NCBI RefSeq assembly: GCF_900182915.1
Contig: NZ_FXUG01000003.1
Span: 248,001-312,000 of the forward strand
Direction: 5' to 3'
DNA from: Neorhodopirellula lusitana
GTDB lineage: Bacteria; Planctomycetota; Planctomycetia; Pirellulales; Pirellulaceae
DNA length: 64,000 bases
Shown here one piece after another: positions 16,001 to 25,484 of the stretch. Below the pieces are notes generated by a model. It was given only the letters and a program-made list of their open reading frames with translations. It was not told where the DNA came from and ran no database searches. Numbering within the stretch: the stretch's first letter is position 1; the number at the start of each line of letters is the position of its first letter. A program made the position numbers and the translations under genes.

Positions 16001-18418
16001 GTTCAGCGCAAGCTTATCATCAAGCGACTGACTCGGTAGAGCGACCTGAAAAATCTCGTTGGTGCTGTCAAATAGATACACAGCATCGACTTCCGATTGG
16101 CGAGTCGCTCCGCTGCTCAAATCGACAAGGCTCCGGACTGCGGAACCCCACAGTACAAAAGATTGGTGGTTAGCATCCCAGTAAACAAAGGTGCGATCCC
16201 ATTGAAACTGCCATGATAATGAAGGCGTCGCCCCATTCGTAATCAAAGGATTGATGTTCGAGTCACTTTCAATCGCTCTGGGTGAATCGCCAGGGTTGGG
16301 CAGGTTCCCCGAACTCAACAATTCTCCGGTTGTCAAATCAATTGTTCGCCATCGCTCACCAGTCGCTTCAATCTCCATCGAAACGAGACCATCAGTGTCT
16401 GTTGCGTAAGAAGTCCATCTCTGGCTGGACAAAAACGGTGAGGCAATCTTGATTCGACCGAGCGGCAACAGGGTTTGCCCATCAATCACAAGTTCGTTTT
16501 CAATGCCCATCCATGACTGGCTGCGAACGATCCACACATCACCGCTTTGGGGTGCATTTGCTACATCGAAATACTCTATCCGAGGCGTGATCGTTTCCAG
16601 CGATTGCGGATAAATCCGTTCAATCCAATTCGCGTTCGCAAACTCGACTGCCCCTTCCGTCAGAGAGTCCAACAGATCAGCGACGGGCACACGCCCTGTT
16701 TCGACGGCAGTCACGAAGTCAAACTGAATTAAATCTCCGCCACCAACTAGCAAGATCGATTCATTCGGCCGTACCGAAAACTCGTTAGTCGATTCAGGCA
16801 GATTTGCAAACGGAAGCTCTCCGAATTCGGAAACGCCATCTGCACCAGCGATTTGAATTGGTCTGAAACCAGTAATCGGTACGACATAGTCATCCCGAAG
16901 GATATCCCAAGCGTCCGTTTCCTCGCGGGTAATCGTTTCCGGCAAATTTGCCGAGTCATCCAGAAAACGATACCGAAACCCACCCAACTCCATGTCGATG
17001 CCAGCCAAGTTTGCATCATGAATATCCCAATAGCCCCAGGAGTTCACAACATCTGGCGTAACCTGCCACACGGAAGGAACAATCTGCAAATCCGAGATCA
17101 GTTGTCGGTAGTCGGACCGAACATTGTAATCATTCAGCTCGATCGGTCCTGATACCACATGATCGTCAACAGTCCATTGAAGCGTTCCTGCGGCGGGATC
17201 GTAGTCGACTCGATTTAACTGAGTCTCTTTGGAAAGCTCGCCCGACGATTCATTCGCCTGCAGGGTCAGAACGCTACTCAGATGCCCATTGGGAATATCC
17301 ACTTTTCCCGTGACAACCTGTCTAGGATTGACGGAAGGACGTGATAAGTCGAATGCCTGGCCGGCTTGTGCGACAAGATCCCTCCAGTCCGCTAGAACCG
17401 TAGTCTCTGGCCCGCTCGATTCTGGCTGGATCGAAATGGGCTCTCGAATCGATAGCTGAGTTACATTCCCTGCAACATCCTCCAAGACGGCATCGATCAG
17501 CACCATGACTGAGGTTGCTTCGTCATGAACACGGATCGGAACCGACACCTCGGTACGATAAGTCTTCGATTGAAAGTCCAACTCACCCACCACTTCGATA
17601 GGCTCCATTGATCCTTCAAAGCGGACTCGAAGCGATTGCAAAGTTTGCTGCGTCAGGTTCAATCCGTCCAAGATTGCAAAACGGAAGTATTCATCGGAGA
17701 CTCCAATCGATGTCGGGACAGCTACCTCGGGATCTTTCATGTCAAAGATCACACCCAATTCCGCAACCACATTTCGCTGCGTCGCCGGCAAGTTGGTCTG
17801 CCCCACCACCAGCTGAAGATTCGCCTCAAACGCCGGAACAGAAGTATTTGGCCGAAGCTTGGAACTGAGCCCACCACCACTAATCTGAAAGTAATCATCA
17901 ACGATCAAGCTTGAACTAATTGGAATGATTTTTTCCTGACCGCCCGCATCGTTGGCAATGATCGAGAGCATACGATCTGTTTCAGGCAAATCACTCGGCC
18001 AACAAACAGTTCCTGCAAGCGTCAAATCAGCAGTAACTCGATCTCGGTTGATCGAGTTTCCGGGTGCCGTGTCGTTTACAAGATGTATCGGCTGAATTTC
18101 ACCATAGGCAATCGCGTTGATGATAAGCAACGCATCCAAAGCCGTCACAGCCCCATCACGATTGACATCGACTGGATCCTCCGCAGGAGCCAAAATTCCG
18201 CTGTCATTCGCATTCAAACGGTTGATCACCTGCAAAGCATCAACCGCCGACACCGCGTCATCATCGTTCACGTCCAGTTGCTGGTACAGCGACATGTCCA
18301 CGCACGAATCGGCAGCCAATAGAGCGCGAGACTCCAGGGCTTCAATCATCATCCGCCGATTGGAGCTTCGTCGGGTGAGCCGCTCTGTTCGACAGCGTTG
18401 ATATTTCCGGCGGGACAT
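13097..18418 (-). CDS. Giant secreted protein with N-terminal dockerin repeats
   Basis: About 1773 residues. ATG 18418 is preferred to a TTG eight codons upstream. The basic N-terminus runs into MMIEALESRALLAAD, the sorting-like motif that marks large extracellular planctomycete proteins. Two dockerin type I-like loops follow at once (DVNDDDAVSAVDALQVINRL and DVNRDGAVTALDALLIINAI). The remaining ~1650 residues are beta-rich with repeated structural-protein flavour (LPSVNTDQNFRLYGKNL, LPSVNVGQLIDLP, LPSVSYQGRVDF: a recurring LPSVN/S motif opening segments) and no catalytic motif. It lies in AT-richer sequence than the flanking housekeeping genes. It probably acts as a surface adhesin or matrix protein. 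Confidence 0.75.
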   Translation of the reverse strand: MSRRKYQRCRTERLTRRSSNRRMMIEALESRALLAADSCVDMSLYQQLDVNDDDAVSAVDALQVINRLNANDSGILAPAEDPVDVNRDGAVTALDALLIINAIAYGEIQPIHLVNDTAPGNSINRDRVTADLTLAGTVCWPSDLPETDRMLSIIANDAGGQEKIIPISSSLIVDDYFQISGGGLSSKLRPNTSVPAFEANLQLVVGQTNLPATQRNVVAELGVIFDMKDPEVAVPTSIGVSDEYFRFAILDGLNLTQQTLQSLRVRFEGSMEPIEVVGELDFQSKTYRTEVSVPIRVHDEATSVMVLIDAVLEDVAGNVTQLSIREPISIQPESSGPETTVLADWRDLVAQAGQAFDLSRPSVNPRQVVTGKVDIPNGHLSSVLTLQANESSGELSKETQLNRVDYDPAAGTLQWTVDDHVVSGPIELNDYNVRSDYRQLISDLQIVPSVWQVTPDVVNSWGYWDIHDANLAGIDMELGGFRYRFLDDSANLPETITREETDAWDILRDDYVVPITGFRPIQIAGADGVSEFGELPFANLPESTNEFSVRPNESILLVGGGDLIQFDFVTAVETGRVPVADLLDSLTEGAVEFANANWIERIYPQSLETITPRIEYFDVANAPQSGDVWIVRSQSWMGIENELVIDGQTLLPLGRIKIASPFLSSQRWTSYATDTDGLVSMEIEATGERWRTIDLTTGELLSSGNLPNPGDSPRAIESDSNINPLITNGATPSLSWQFQWDRTFVYWDANHQSFVLWGSAVRSLVDLSSGATRQSEVDAVYLFDSTNEIFQVALPSQSLDDKLALNGTSVTAEGKLYWSSDHSQNVIARQQIPEILLYSDSPDTDVTIDLGRLGFVADLGEPHDPTLPSVNTDQNFRLYGKNLGYDSAIGARVEWRSYVAGDWGFGSDSVAIRPIEIASDGHWADYKISGIGAYSDFVLIASGQSIPIEHVPSIVPNLNDIVGPTQLSQFQKVGIGTSYRLWVDGTLVDSCQESLTEDSCRISGEHGGLLVTSSVEIETPQGRHRFELPPVVESEAQDRPWTIDGIESFEPRFGGQVSYAGIRANQVLAGSEVSLSVTAPEDWITEQATSGRSTSVLVHLLPDQPRSDGRSLLSVSGTYLDGLVRFTLPPSFAGGRVQVEPKEAEYGGAHEFQFRLELAPTIIGQVGDSRLADSTVLLAGHDLNEGEWTIDGLPAISRPGPFLTIQHLPTVEIIVPNGVSEGVLQFDQVLTTMTSPPILPWWVGEMPQVDSVDFAYPSLPSVSYQGRVDFVVGEFGEANLTESGDYIKTRTLQNDWVSSGHLKAIASDSDSSILVGNLLVSELQTSLFGTDGSHSLHLLPVVAEVAAIHTFEESLHRSDPDIRQRISIITAPNSSSPPPFEVNWGEQSWEQGQFDGRYVRRLIDRYPESNYGESEDTVTLLGPSLSDLLWDKYVFDRDSRTSPQLASFNLPELPAGEIRLKSIWGVSSFEFAELPEVRSRVEATVAASGTPADPSLPSVNVGQLIDLPAEFRNRGDNLFFDRIPLASDVINRATWTMAESTIYHFNDIDSHDAVPYVELRVPHDAVTGQIRLGLFGEEIPIQIIPTVLVGGNSVFFTGGQVGDTLRLGQHSIELTGIDIELGYVTIDFDLQRFADVDVSQFSGNVQLISSGGSSEEIPMLTILLSIEPIAPPEMLPSGIPLYRPGDRVLIHAINLHSNGRLGLLDVGDAGAIRYTSGNAGPVQVSDVDANEFEWEIPSFFYGRLIQLEVHHGSSGWVAAPSLLEDVFVIQPNQ

Positions 18419-18629
18419 TCTGGTAGCTAGTCTTCTGCACAACGAAGCAAAATCCTCATTCCTTCAAACGTGCCAACATGATACTCGGAATGAGCACTGA
18501 TACCACGAAATTAGCATCGCTCGCAAAAACTGCACATTCCGGCCCAACTTTGCGCAACAGCAAACTCCAGTTACAACGATTCAGTGTGGGAACAGAAAGA
18601 ATTACAAAGCTAATTCTTGGATAAGCAGG

Positions 18630-18820
18630 CTAAGCCAACGCCGCCGCAAGCGCCTCTCGAACCACTGGCAGCACGCGTCCTTGGACGTCATCGTGGGTCC
18701 CTTCCAGGAAGGCGCCAGCGGCCGCCTTGTGACCGCCACCACCAAACTGCTGCGCGACTTCGTTGCAGTCCATGCCGCAACGACTGCGGAAAGACAATTT
18801 GAATCCGCCACGCATTTGCC
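18630..18820 (-). pseudogene. Displaced 3' end of a DHH-phosphoesterase (nrnA-like) gene
   Basis: These 191 bp are colinear with 27239-27429, the last ~63 codons of the intact DHH gene, from stop codon to a sharp breakpoint. The inner 175 bp (18646-18820) differ at only four positions. Three of these are synonymous and one changes Leu to His in EGTHDDVQG. The last 16 bp differ at six positions but still encode a similar end (LAAALA versus LAKALT). The fragment keeps the DHHA1 motif GGGGHKAAAG but has no start or N-terminal domain, so it cannot be functional alone. It marks the left boundary of the 18.8-27.4 kb island. Confidence 0.9.
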
Positions 18821-18850
18821 GCCTTCTGACGGAAAATTCGTTCTCTAATT

Positions 18851-18895
18851 GCAGCGTTCCAACAATCGCAAACTGGTTGCAATTTGGAACGCTGC
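18851..18895. terminator. 12-bp perfect inverted repeat near the left island junction
   Basis: GCAGCGTTCCAA (18851-18862) pairs perfectly with TTGGAACGCTGC (18884-18895) around a 21-nt loop. It lies 60 bp downstream of the small lipoprotein gene on the minus strand, so it may end that transcript, although there is no clear T-run. It is also only 31 bp inside the left junction of the island. Confidence 0.4.
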
Positions 18896-18956
18896 TTCTA
18901 TCGGAGCATCAAGTAATCAGCGAACGACGATATCGCTTGCGCCTTGTCGTAGACGA

Positions 18957-19136
18957 CTACTCTTCTCCCTCTCCCTTAAATCCTTCGACCATTGCGCGGT
19001 CTCTGTCTTTTAGCTCATCCCAGTTCACTCCGTCAGGAGCTTCAAGCTTCACTGAATCACGACTATCACAACCGACAAGCAACGCTCCTGCACAAAGCAT
19101 GAAGGCAGACAACAAAAACAAGTGCTTACTAGACAT
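18957..19136 (-). CDS. Small lipoprotein partnering the DUF1559 protein
   Basis: 59 residues from ATG 19136 (MSSKHLFLLSAFMLCAGALLVGC), with lipobox LLVGC; Cys23 begins the mature protein, which is short, acidic and ends GFKGEGEE. A start 15 codons upstream would spoil the signal peptide. Small lipoproteins directly downstream of DUF1559 genes are a recurrent planctomycete arrangement, and the 66-bp gap supports an operon here. The function is unknown; an anchor or chaperone for the pseudopilin is possible. Confidence 0.65.
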   Translation of the reverse strand: MSSKHLFLLSAFMLCAGALLVGCDSRDSVKLEAPDGVNWDELKDRDRAMVEGFKGEGEE

Positions 19137-19202
19137 TAAATAACCTCGAAAAATGGAGCCAAAATTCATCGTCTCAATCAAACAGATTTACGCCATATAG
19201 AC

Positions 19203-20390
19203 TTATGGCAGGCTTACCTGCTCTTTAGCCGAAATCGATCCCATCGCTCCCCAGACCCCATACGGGCTCTGAGCACCTTCGTTGCTATAAGTTTTTGAAA
19301 CGCTATCAGCATCGCGACTCCCTGCATCAATCGAATCAGTAATAAACTGCACCGATCCGTCCAGCAACAAAACGTGCGTACCACCAAGATGTCGACTGCC
19401 TGAACTAAACACGCCCGACTGCCAATCTTCTCCCCAGGAGAGAGCGCAGGAAGGTGAATTAGGGGGAAGCACGGTGGTAAAACCGGTGATCATCAAATGA
19501 GACGACATCCACCGCCCACCTCGAGAAGAGTCTGAATCAAGCAATTGCGGGTTGGGGTCTGCCGCATAAAACTGTGGTCGCTGCGAGTCAACAAATTTGG
19601 TGCATTGAGACAGGTCTGCCCCAAGCAAATTGTCACTTGAAGCGTAGTTGTCGATATGAACGACACCACCAACGATCGCCCGATCGCCAAGATCAGTGGC
19701 GATTTCTCCCATGGCTAATGAATTCGACAGGCCATCCAGCACATCTCGAAACTTGCGTCCAAACTGCCGCATAAACGCACCGCGGAATGCAGAGCGGTCA
19801 GCGTACCGATGAAGTGGCTCGTATCCAACGCGAAGAATTGAATCACCGTTGCAGAAGGCATAATTGGTTTGCCCCACGCCGATTACAGATTGCCCTGGAT
19901 CTGAAGGGCATCTCAGTGTCTTCATTTCAGTCTGCCACGGGTCGTAAGAATCCATATCGTAATACGGCAATGGACCAAATGCTTGCCAGCGTCCTTCAGG
20001 CGTTGTGCCACTTGGCGATTCACCTGATTCGGGCTGATGGGGATTCGACAGCACCTCCCAAAGTGCCTGAGCCTCGAAAAATGGTAGCAAACCGGCATAG
20101 GCGCTTAGACGCCCTCCATTGGTCGACACCGTTTGAACGCGTCGCCCATCGTTCGTTTTTATACCGCCATCCGTTCCAGTCCCATTGGCGGGAAGTTGTC
20201 GGTAAGCGGAGTGGTAATTATGCATCGCAAGCCCCAACTGCTTAAAGTTGTTGCTGCACGACATCCGCCGCGCCGCCTCACGTGCTGCCTGAACCGCAGG
20301 CAGCAATAAACCAACGAGGACCCCGATGATCGCGATAACCACCAGTAGTTCGACGAGGGTAAACCCACGTCGCATTTTTAATAACTTCAT
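19203..20390 (-). CDS. DUF1559 type II-pseudopilin-like protein
   Basis: 395 residues. The N-terminus, [32 protein letters not shown], is a class III prepilin signal followed by the DUF1559 signature [22 protein letters not shown]. The C-terminus has the family's H-X-G-G-T-H...[15 protein letters not shown] motif. GGAG lies about 9 nt before the ATG. The protein is likely processed by a prepilin peptidase and assembled at the cell surface. These proteins occur in tens to hundreds of copies per planctomycete genome; individual functions are unknown. It is transcribed divergently from the sigma-factor operon. Confidence 0.92.
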   Translation of the reverse strand: MKLLKMRRGFTLVELLVVIAIIGVLVGLLLPAVQAAREAARRMSCSNNFKQLGLAMHNYHSAYRQLPANGTGTDGGIKTNDGRRVQTVSTNGGRLSAYAGLLPFFEAQALWEVLSNPHQPESGESPSGTTPEGRWQAFGPLPYYDMDSYDPWQTEMKTLRCPSDPGQSVIGVGQTNYAFCNGDSILRVGYEPLHRYADRSAFRGAFMRQFGRKFRDVLDGLSNSLAMGEIATDLGDRAIVGGVVHIDNYASSDNLLGADLSQCTKFVDSQRPQFYAADPNPQLLDSDSSRGGRWMSSHLMITGFTTVLPPNSPSCALSWGEDWQSGVFSSGSRHLGGTHVLLLDGSVQFITDSIDAGSRDADSVSKTYSNEGAQSPYGVWGAMGSISAKEQVSLP

Positions 20391-20926
20391 AACCAGCTAC
20401 TCCAGAGAAACAGAAAACTAAACAAAAAACCTACACCGCCTGAACCTCGCGTACATCCGACGCGAGATCTCTAAGCCCGAAGGCCCATGGTGCACGGCAG
20501 CAACGAACCAGCGGCGATATCCCACAAGAGGACACGTGCCAGACGATTGGACAAAAAAACTTTCAAACTTTCTGTCAAAAAACAGGTTACTTGGACTCTT
20601 TGCAGTCAGACCAACTGTTGCGTACCGACAGTAGCCAAATCGCTTTTCTCCCGTACCAACACCTCTAGGCCAATTCGTACAAACCGGACTTCACCTTGCG
20701 AAATCATTCAATTGGACGTGATCGGCATCGAAACGAAATCAAATGCTTTCTGCTTGAACTGGCGAGATACGAGGACCCAAGACGCTAACAGCCAAATTCA
20801 ATACGACATGAACAACATCACATTCGCCAAACAAGTAGCGGACCTGCTTATCGCCAAGCAAGGCAACCTGACGACGCTCTGCGCTCATTGGCAGCTAAGC
20901 GATCCAGGCGAGCGGTTGGACTGAAA
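20391..20926. promoter_or_regulatory. Divergent intergenic region between the DUF1559 and sigma-factor genes
   Basis: 536 bp with no convincing gene. It must hold promoters in both directions but I could not assign -35/-10 boxes. The sequence is AT-rich in patches (for example TTTCAAACTTTCTGTCAAAA around 20560). A plus-strand open frame (20487-20924) has no recognisable protein character. Confidence 0.4.
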
Positions 20927-21463
20927 ATGAAAAACGAAAAAGGGAATGCAACTGAATTCGTCCGACTTCTCACCGGAAATCAACGCATGCTGTTCTGCTT
21001 CATTCATACGCTTGTCCCGAGACGCAACGACGTCGATGAAATCCTCCAAGAAACCAATTTGGTGCTCTGGCGCGAGTTCGACAAGTTTGAAATCGGCAGT
21101 AACTTTCATGCCTGGGCCTGCTCCATAGCGAGGAATCAGGTTCGAGCATTTACCTCCAATCGGCGTGCAAAACTACCGGATTTCGACACAGACACGATCA
21201 TGCTTATCTCAACACACCAACAGAAGCATGCCAACTCACTTGACTCCCGCATCGACGTTCTGGAGCAATGCATTGCTCAGCTACCCAGGCGTGATCGTCT
21301 CGTGTTGGACTATCGCTATCGACAAGGCGCCCCTGTCGGGACCATCGCCTGTGAGATGGATCTCACCGTTGCCAATGTGTACAAGCTACTGTCCAGGATA
21401 CGCATGATCCTTCGACGGTGCGTTGATAACAAACTATCTATTGAAAGAGTCGATCACGAATGA
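20927..21463 (+). CDS. ECF-type sigma factor, Rhodopirellula/Verrucomicrobium family
   Basis: 178 residues from ATG 20927. Sigma-70 region 2 (FVRLLTGNQRMLFCFIHTLVPRRNDVDEILQETNLVLWREF, FHAWACSIARNQVRAF) and region 4 (CIAQLPRRDRLVLDYRYRQGAPVGTIACEMDLTVANVYKLLSRIRMILRRCV) are both present. Its length and sequence fit the gvs1-type sigma family typical of planctomycetes. It overlaps the following FecR gene as ATGA, and the set sigma / FecR / PSD1 / DUF1501 recurs in this phylum, implying that the sigma factor drives its own operon under control of the membrane FecR protein. Confidence 0.9.
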   Translation: MKNEKGNATEFVRLLTGNQRMLFCFIHTLVPRRNDVDEILQETNLVLWREFDKFEIGSNFHAWACSIARNQVRAFTSNRRAKLPDFDTDTIMLISTHQQKHANSLDSRIDVLEQCIAQLPRRDRLVLDYRYRQGAPVGTIACEMDLTVANVYKLLSRIRMILRRCVDNKLSIERVDHE

Positions 21464-22881
21464 ACTCACGCAAACGCTTAAAGACTCTTACGGATTCTAT
21501 CCTTAACAATACGGCGACCCAGCAGGACATAGACGAACTTTCGCAAATGCTACATTCGTCGGAAGAGCACCTCGATGACTATGTAAAGTATGCATCACAG
21601 GATGCGATCCTTCTCTGGAACAGTGAATCGCGTTCGGAATTGAAGAATCACCTTCCTGTACGAAAATCGCAGATCGTAGCGAACTGGCTGTGGCAGAAAT
21701 CTCCGTTGATCGCCGCCGTAGCTTTAGTCGCTATTGCGATTCCATGGTTGTCGGCTTCATCAATACAGCGTGAGTTGGCGACCATTGCCTCCACATCCGA
21801 TTGTCTTTGGGGCGACGGAACGCTGCCAACCACCCAGGGGGAAAAGCTAACGTCGGGACGCCTACGATTGGTCTCCGGTATCGCCGAGTTGCAGTTCCCA
21901 GACACCAAAGTTGCAATCGAAGGGCCAGCTGACATCGAACTGATTTCTGCAACGAGGTGTCGGCTCAATGGTGGTTCTCTTGTCGGAACCGCAAATGGAG
22001 GAGGTGGCAAATTTGTGGTTGAAACGCCCTGCGCAGAAATCACAGACCGAGGCACAAAATTTGGAGTTGCCGTAACCACTAGCGGTGATGCTAGGCTGGA
22101 TGTGATTGAAGGCGAGGTTGACGTAAAGTATCACCATTCCGGCAAGAAGCTAACACTCAATAGCGCGAGTCGAACCTTCTTGTCCAGAGATTCGCTGGCG
22201 GATCCCCGACACAAGCGTTCCCACAACGAGAGGCTTGCCGGCCCATTGAGCCGCAATGGAATCGTGCACCTTCCTGCAATCGATGCTGCGGACGTCACGA
22301 GTGGCGACAAGCAAGAAGGTGTCGACTTCCCGCGACCCGAGCATGCCTTGTTGGTCAAGCATTCGGACGATTCGCCAACTTGGAATCGGAAAGCATTTTT
22401 GCGATTTGATCTTACCAACTTCAGCGCGAACGGCTCCACGCAAGTAGAGTTGCGACTCGAAGGGGTGGCGACGGGGATGGGCTACATGTCCTTGGTTCCG
22501 GACTCGACATTCAATCTGTATGGTGTCTCAGATCCATACAATACGGAATGGAACTCTTCAACACTGAGCCGAGAGAACTTTCCTGGACGGCAGCCAAAGT
22601 CCTACCAACTTGATCCGAAAAAGGTTGAACTGCTCGGGCAATTCACCGTCCAAAAATCCAATCCGGTGGGCCAGTTTTCGGTGATCGATCCGAGGCTGCA
22701 AGGTTTCGTCAAGAGCAATTCCGGCAAGAGGGTAACGCTAGTACTTGAACGTCTAACGCCCGCGACCTCGAGCAGCAGCTACGTACATGGCTTTGCTGAT
22801 CTAACGCATCCGACTCGTTCTCCGCCCACACTTCGCCTTGAGTCTGAGGTTTCCCAGTCGCCGCACTCACCTCAAGATTAA
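21460..22881 (+). CDS. FecR-like membrane regulator with C-terminal DNRLRE-like domain
   Basis: 473 residues. A short cytoplasmic N-terminus (LTDSILNNTATQQDIDELSQML, anti-sigma-like) precedes a transmembrane helix (SPLIAAVALVAIAIPWL, about 80-96). A periplasmic FecR domain follows (about 110-245; LWGDGTLPTTQGEKLTSGRLRLVSG, AEITDRGTKFGV, VIEGEVDV). The C-terminal ~190 residues contain KAFLRFDLTNFSANGSTQVELRLEG, resembling DNRLRE/CBM96-like beta domains that bind surface ligands. By analogy with FecR it would sense an extracellular signal and control the sigma factor coupled upstream. Confidence 0.8.
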   Translation: MNSRKRLKTLTDSILNNTATQQDIDELSQMLHSSEEHLDDYVKYASQDAILLWNSESRSELKNHLPVRKSQIVANWLWQKSPLIAAVALVAIAIPWLSASSIQRELATIASTSDCLWGDGTLPTTQGEKLTSGRLRLVSGIAELQFPDTKVAIEGPADIELISATRCRLNGGSLVGTANGGGGKFVVETPCAEITDRGTKFGVAVTTSGDARLDVIEGEVDVKYHHSGKKLTLNSASRTFLSRDSLADPRHKRSHNERLAGPLSRNGIVHLPAIDAADVTSGDKQEGVDFPRPEHALLVKHSDDSPTWNRKAFLRFDLTNFSANGSTQVELRLEGVATGMGYMSLVPDSTFNLYGVSDPYNTEWNSSTLSRENFPGRQPKSYQLDPKKVELLGQFTVQKSNPVGQFSVIDPRLQGFVKSNSGKRVTLVLERLTPATSSSSYVHGFADLTHPTRSPPTLRLESEVSQSPHSPQD

Positions 22882-23114
22882 GTTCACGGCCATGCAATAT
22901 TGCCATCGTGTTTTTGCAGTCTTCCGAACTTGGCAGAACAGTCGTTCTTTCGAAAAAGAAACAGATCTCTGCAAGCCTACATCGCTGACTTGATTCTGAA
23001 TGATTCTCCGAAAGCGACTTGGTTGCTTCCTTGAAACATGGTTGCATCCATAATTAGCTATGCAACACCGGCGACCTGCTCGAATGCGGCTAAACAACAA
23101 TCGCTCCTATTGAA

Positions 23115-25484
23115 ATGACATCTAAACCAATAGACCTTACACATAATTGCAGCGTATCAATGCGAAGCACTCTGCCGTACCAGCATAAATTCATCAAACG
23201 TTGCAATCCCACTCACCGTCGCGATTTACGGAACGGTTGGATCCTAGCAACAGCGATTCCTTTCGTGTTGATGGCTCAATGTGCCTGGTTTGCTTCGCGC
23301 GGGATAGCGGAGGAATCTCCACGGGGTGCAAGCACGCTTTTGTTCAATCGAGATGTCCGACCTATCTTGTCTGACAAGTGTTTTCAGTGCCACGGCCCGG
23401 GAGAACCGCGTGAAGCTGACCTGCGACTCGACAATTGGGAAGATGCGACTGAATACGCAATTGTCCCTGGAGACAGCAATGAGAGTCTTTTCGCCGAACG
23501 GATATTGACGGATGACCAGGACATGGTCATGCCCCCTCCAAATTCTCACAAAAAGTTGTCAAACGAAGAAAAGGAAATCTTGATCGAGTGGATTAATCAA
23601 GGCGCACGTTTCCAGGGACACTGGTCGTATGCTCCTATCCCCAAGTTCGACGAAGATGTGACGATCGACAGTGTCGTGCAATCCTCGCTTGCTGATGAAG
23701 GTCTGCGACTGCAAGAAAGAGCTAGCAAGAGAACGCTTCTGCGCCGCCTGTCTCTCGATCTTACTGGCCTCCCGCCAACACTTGAAGAACTCCAGGAGTT
23801 CACCGAGGACACTTCTCAACAGGCGTATCTAACGGCGGTCGATCGTCTGCTCTCTAGCCCGCGATTTGGCGAACACATGGCCAAGTACTGGCTTGATCTC
23901 GTTCGATACGCGGACAGCCATGGCTTGCATGCTGACAATTACCGCGAAATGTTCTTGTACCGCGATTGGGTCATTCAGGCGTTCAACAAGAACATGCCAT
24001 ACGATCAGTTTGCCATTCAACAAATTGCTGGCGATCTTCTTCCGGAGCCTTCAACCGACCAACTCATTGCTTCAGGGTTCAACCGTTTGCATATATCAAA
24101 CTCCGCTGGATCTGCTCTAGAGGAAGAGTTATACGTAAACAACGTCAAGGACCGAGTAAATGCATTCGGCACCGTATTCTTGGGTGTCACGCTGGAGTGT
24201 GCTGCGTGTCACGATCACAAATTTGACCCGATCACACAAAAGGAGTACTACTCACTTTTTTCGTTTTTCAATAACCTGGATGGCCCCCCAGACAACAAGG
24301 GAGTAAAGAGCCCACCTCCCATGATCGCCGTCCCGACAGCAATGCAGAAGGCCCTTGCAAAATCACTTCAAGAAAAGCTCGCCGACGCGTCCACCAAAAA
24401 CGAACGGGAGATCCTTACGAGCGAGCTAAGGATCCTGGAAGACCAATATCCGACGACCTTAATCATGAAGGAACGATCGGACCGAAAAACCGCATTTCTT
24501 TTGCTCAGGGGGGAATACGACAATCGAGGCAGAATCGTTGATCGATCGACTCCCGAATTCCTGCCTCCGATGAAGACCGGCTTGCCGACCGATCGATTGG
24601 GACTAGCCATTTGGCTGACTTCACCGGAGCATCCTCTCACCGCACGAGTTGCCGTCAACCGTTTTTGGCAGCAGTTATTTGGTACTGGTATATCACGCAC
24701 CTCTGCAGACTTTGGGACTCAGGGTGAATGGCCAAGCAACCTGGAACTTCTGAATCTGTTGGCGCGTCGTTTTATCGACAGCGGCTGGAATATCAAGAAT
24801 TTGATGCGTCGCATCGTTACCAGCCAAACCTACCAACAGCATAGCGATGCTGGAGCCGAAGCATTTCGGTCTGATCCGGACAACCGCAAGCTGGCACGGG
24901 GGCCGCGATTTCGGCTCGACTCCGAGGTCTTGAGAGACCAGGCACTCTTCGTTTCGGGCCAACTGGATGAAGCAATGTTCGGGCCAAGCGTGAAACCACC
25001 ACAGCCAGAAGGCCTATGGAAATCGGTATCGCTGCCTGGGGTATCACGTCCTGAGAGCTACATGGCCGATAAAGGTAGTTCCACAGTTCGCCGAAGCGTT
25101 TACACGTATTGGAAACGCGCGTATCCACCGCCAACCATGACAATTTTTGACGCTCCGAGTCGAGAGACCTGTGTTGCGAGACGAGCACGCACCAACACTC
25201 CGTTGCAGGCACTTGTTTTGATGAATGAAGAGCAATTCTTTTTGTCGGCACAACAGCTCGCAAGTTCGGTTTTGGAAAGGGATTCGTCGGATGAAGATCG
25301 CATGCACGATGCGTTTACCCGCCTGACTGCTCGTCAATGCAATGAAACCGAATTGAATCTACTGATGAATGCACTGCGTGATTTCCGAGAGCAATACTCG
25401 GACGCTGCAGATTCAGAATTGAAGGCATGGACAATGATAATGAACTCAATTTTTTCGCTCGACATCGTTAGGAACAAACCATGA
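23115..25484 (+). CDS. PSCyt1-PSCyt2 (DUF1549)-PSD1 (DUF1553) protein
   Basis: 789 residues. An N-terminal signal region ([17 protein letters not shown]) is followed by the heme-type CXXCH motif CFQCHGPGE at about residue 89. The DUF1549 core follows ([50 protein letters not shown]), then a second CXXCH ([11 protein letters not shown], about 362). The C-terminal DUF1553 ([60 protein letters not shown]) completes it. It is probably a periplasmic c-type cytochrome-like protein acting with the DUF1501 protein encoded next (ATGA overlap). The biochemical role of this pair is still undefined. Confidence 0.9.
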   Translation: MTSKPIDLTHNCSVSMRSTLPYQHKFIKRCNPTHRRDLRNGWILATAIPFVLMAQCAWFASRGIAEESPRGASTLLFNRDVRPILSDKCFQCHGPGEPREADLRLDNWEDATEYAIVPGDSNESLFAERILTDDQDMVMPPPNSHKKLSNEEKEILIEWINQGARFQGHWSYAPIPKFDEDVTIDSVVQSSLADEGLRLQERASKRTLLRRLSLDLTGLPPTLEELQEFTEDTSQQAYLTAVDRLLSSPRFGEHMAKYWLDLVRYADSHGLHADNYREMFLYRDWVIQAFNKNMPYDQFAIQQIAGDLLPEPSTDQLIASGFNRLHISNSAGSALEEELYVNNVKDRVNAFGTVFLGVTLECAACHDHKFDPITQKEYYSLFSFFNNLDGPPDNKGVKSPPPMIAVPTAMQKALAKSLQEKLADASTKNEREILTSELRILEDQYPTTLIMKERSDRKTAFLLLRGEYDNRGRIVDRSTPEFLPPMKTGLPTDRLGLAIWLTSPEHPLTARVAVNRFWQQLFGTGISRTSADFGTQGEWPSNLELLNLLARRFIDSGWNIKNLMRRIVTSQTYQQHSDAGAEAFRSDPDNRKLARGPRFRLDSEVLRDQALFVSGQLDEAMFGPSVKPPQPEGLWKSVSLPGVSRPESYMADKGSSTVRRSVYTYWKRAYPPPTMTIFDAPSRETCVARRARTNTPLQALVLMNEEQFFLSAQQLASSVLERDSSDEDRMHDAFTRLTARQCNETELNLLMNALRDFREQYSDAADSELKAWTMIMNSIFSLDIVRNKP

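Noticed and set aside
20487-20924. 145-codon plus-strand frame before the sigma factor
   Set aside because: No recognisable domain, mixed codon use, and it occupies the divergent promoter region.
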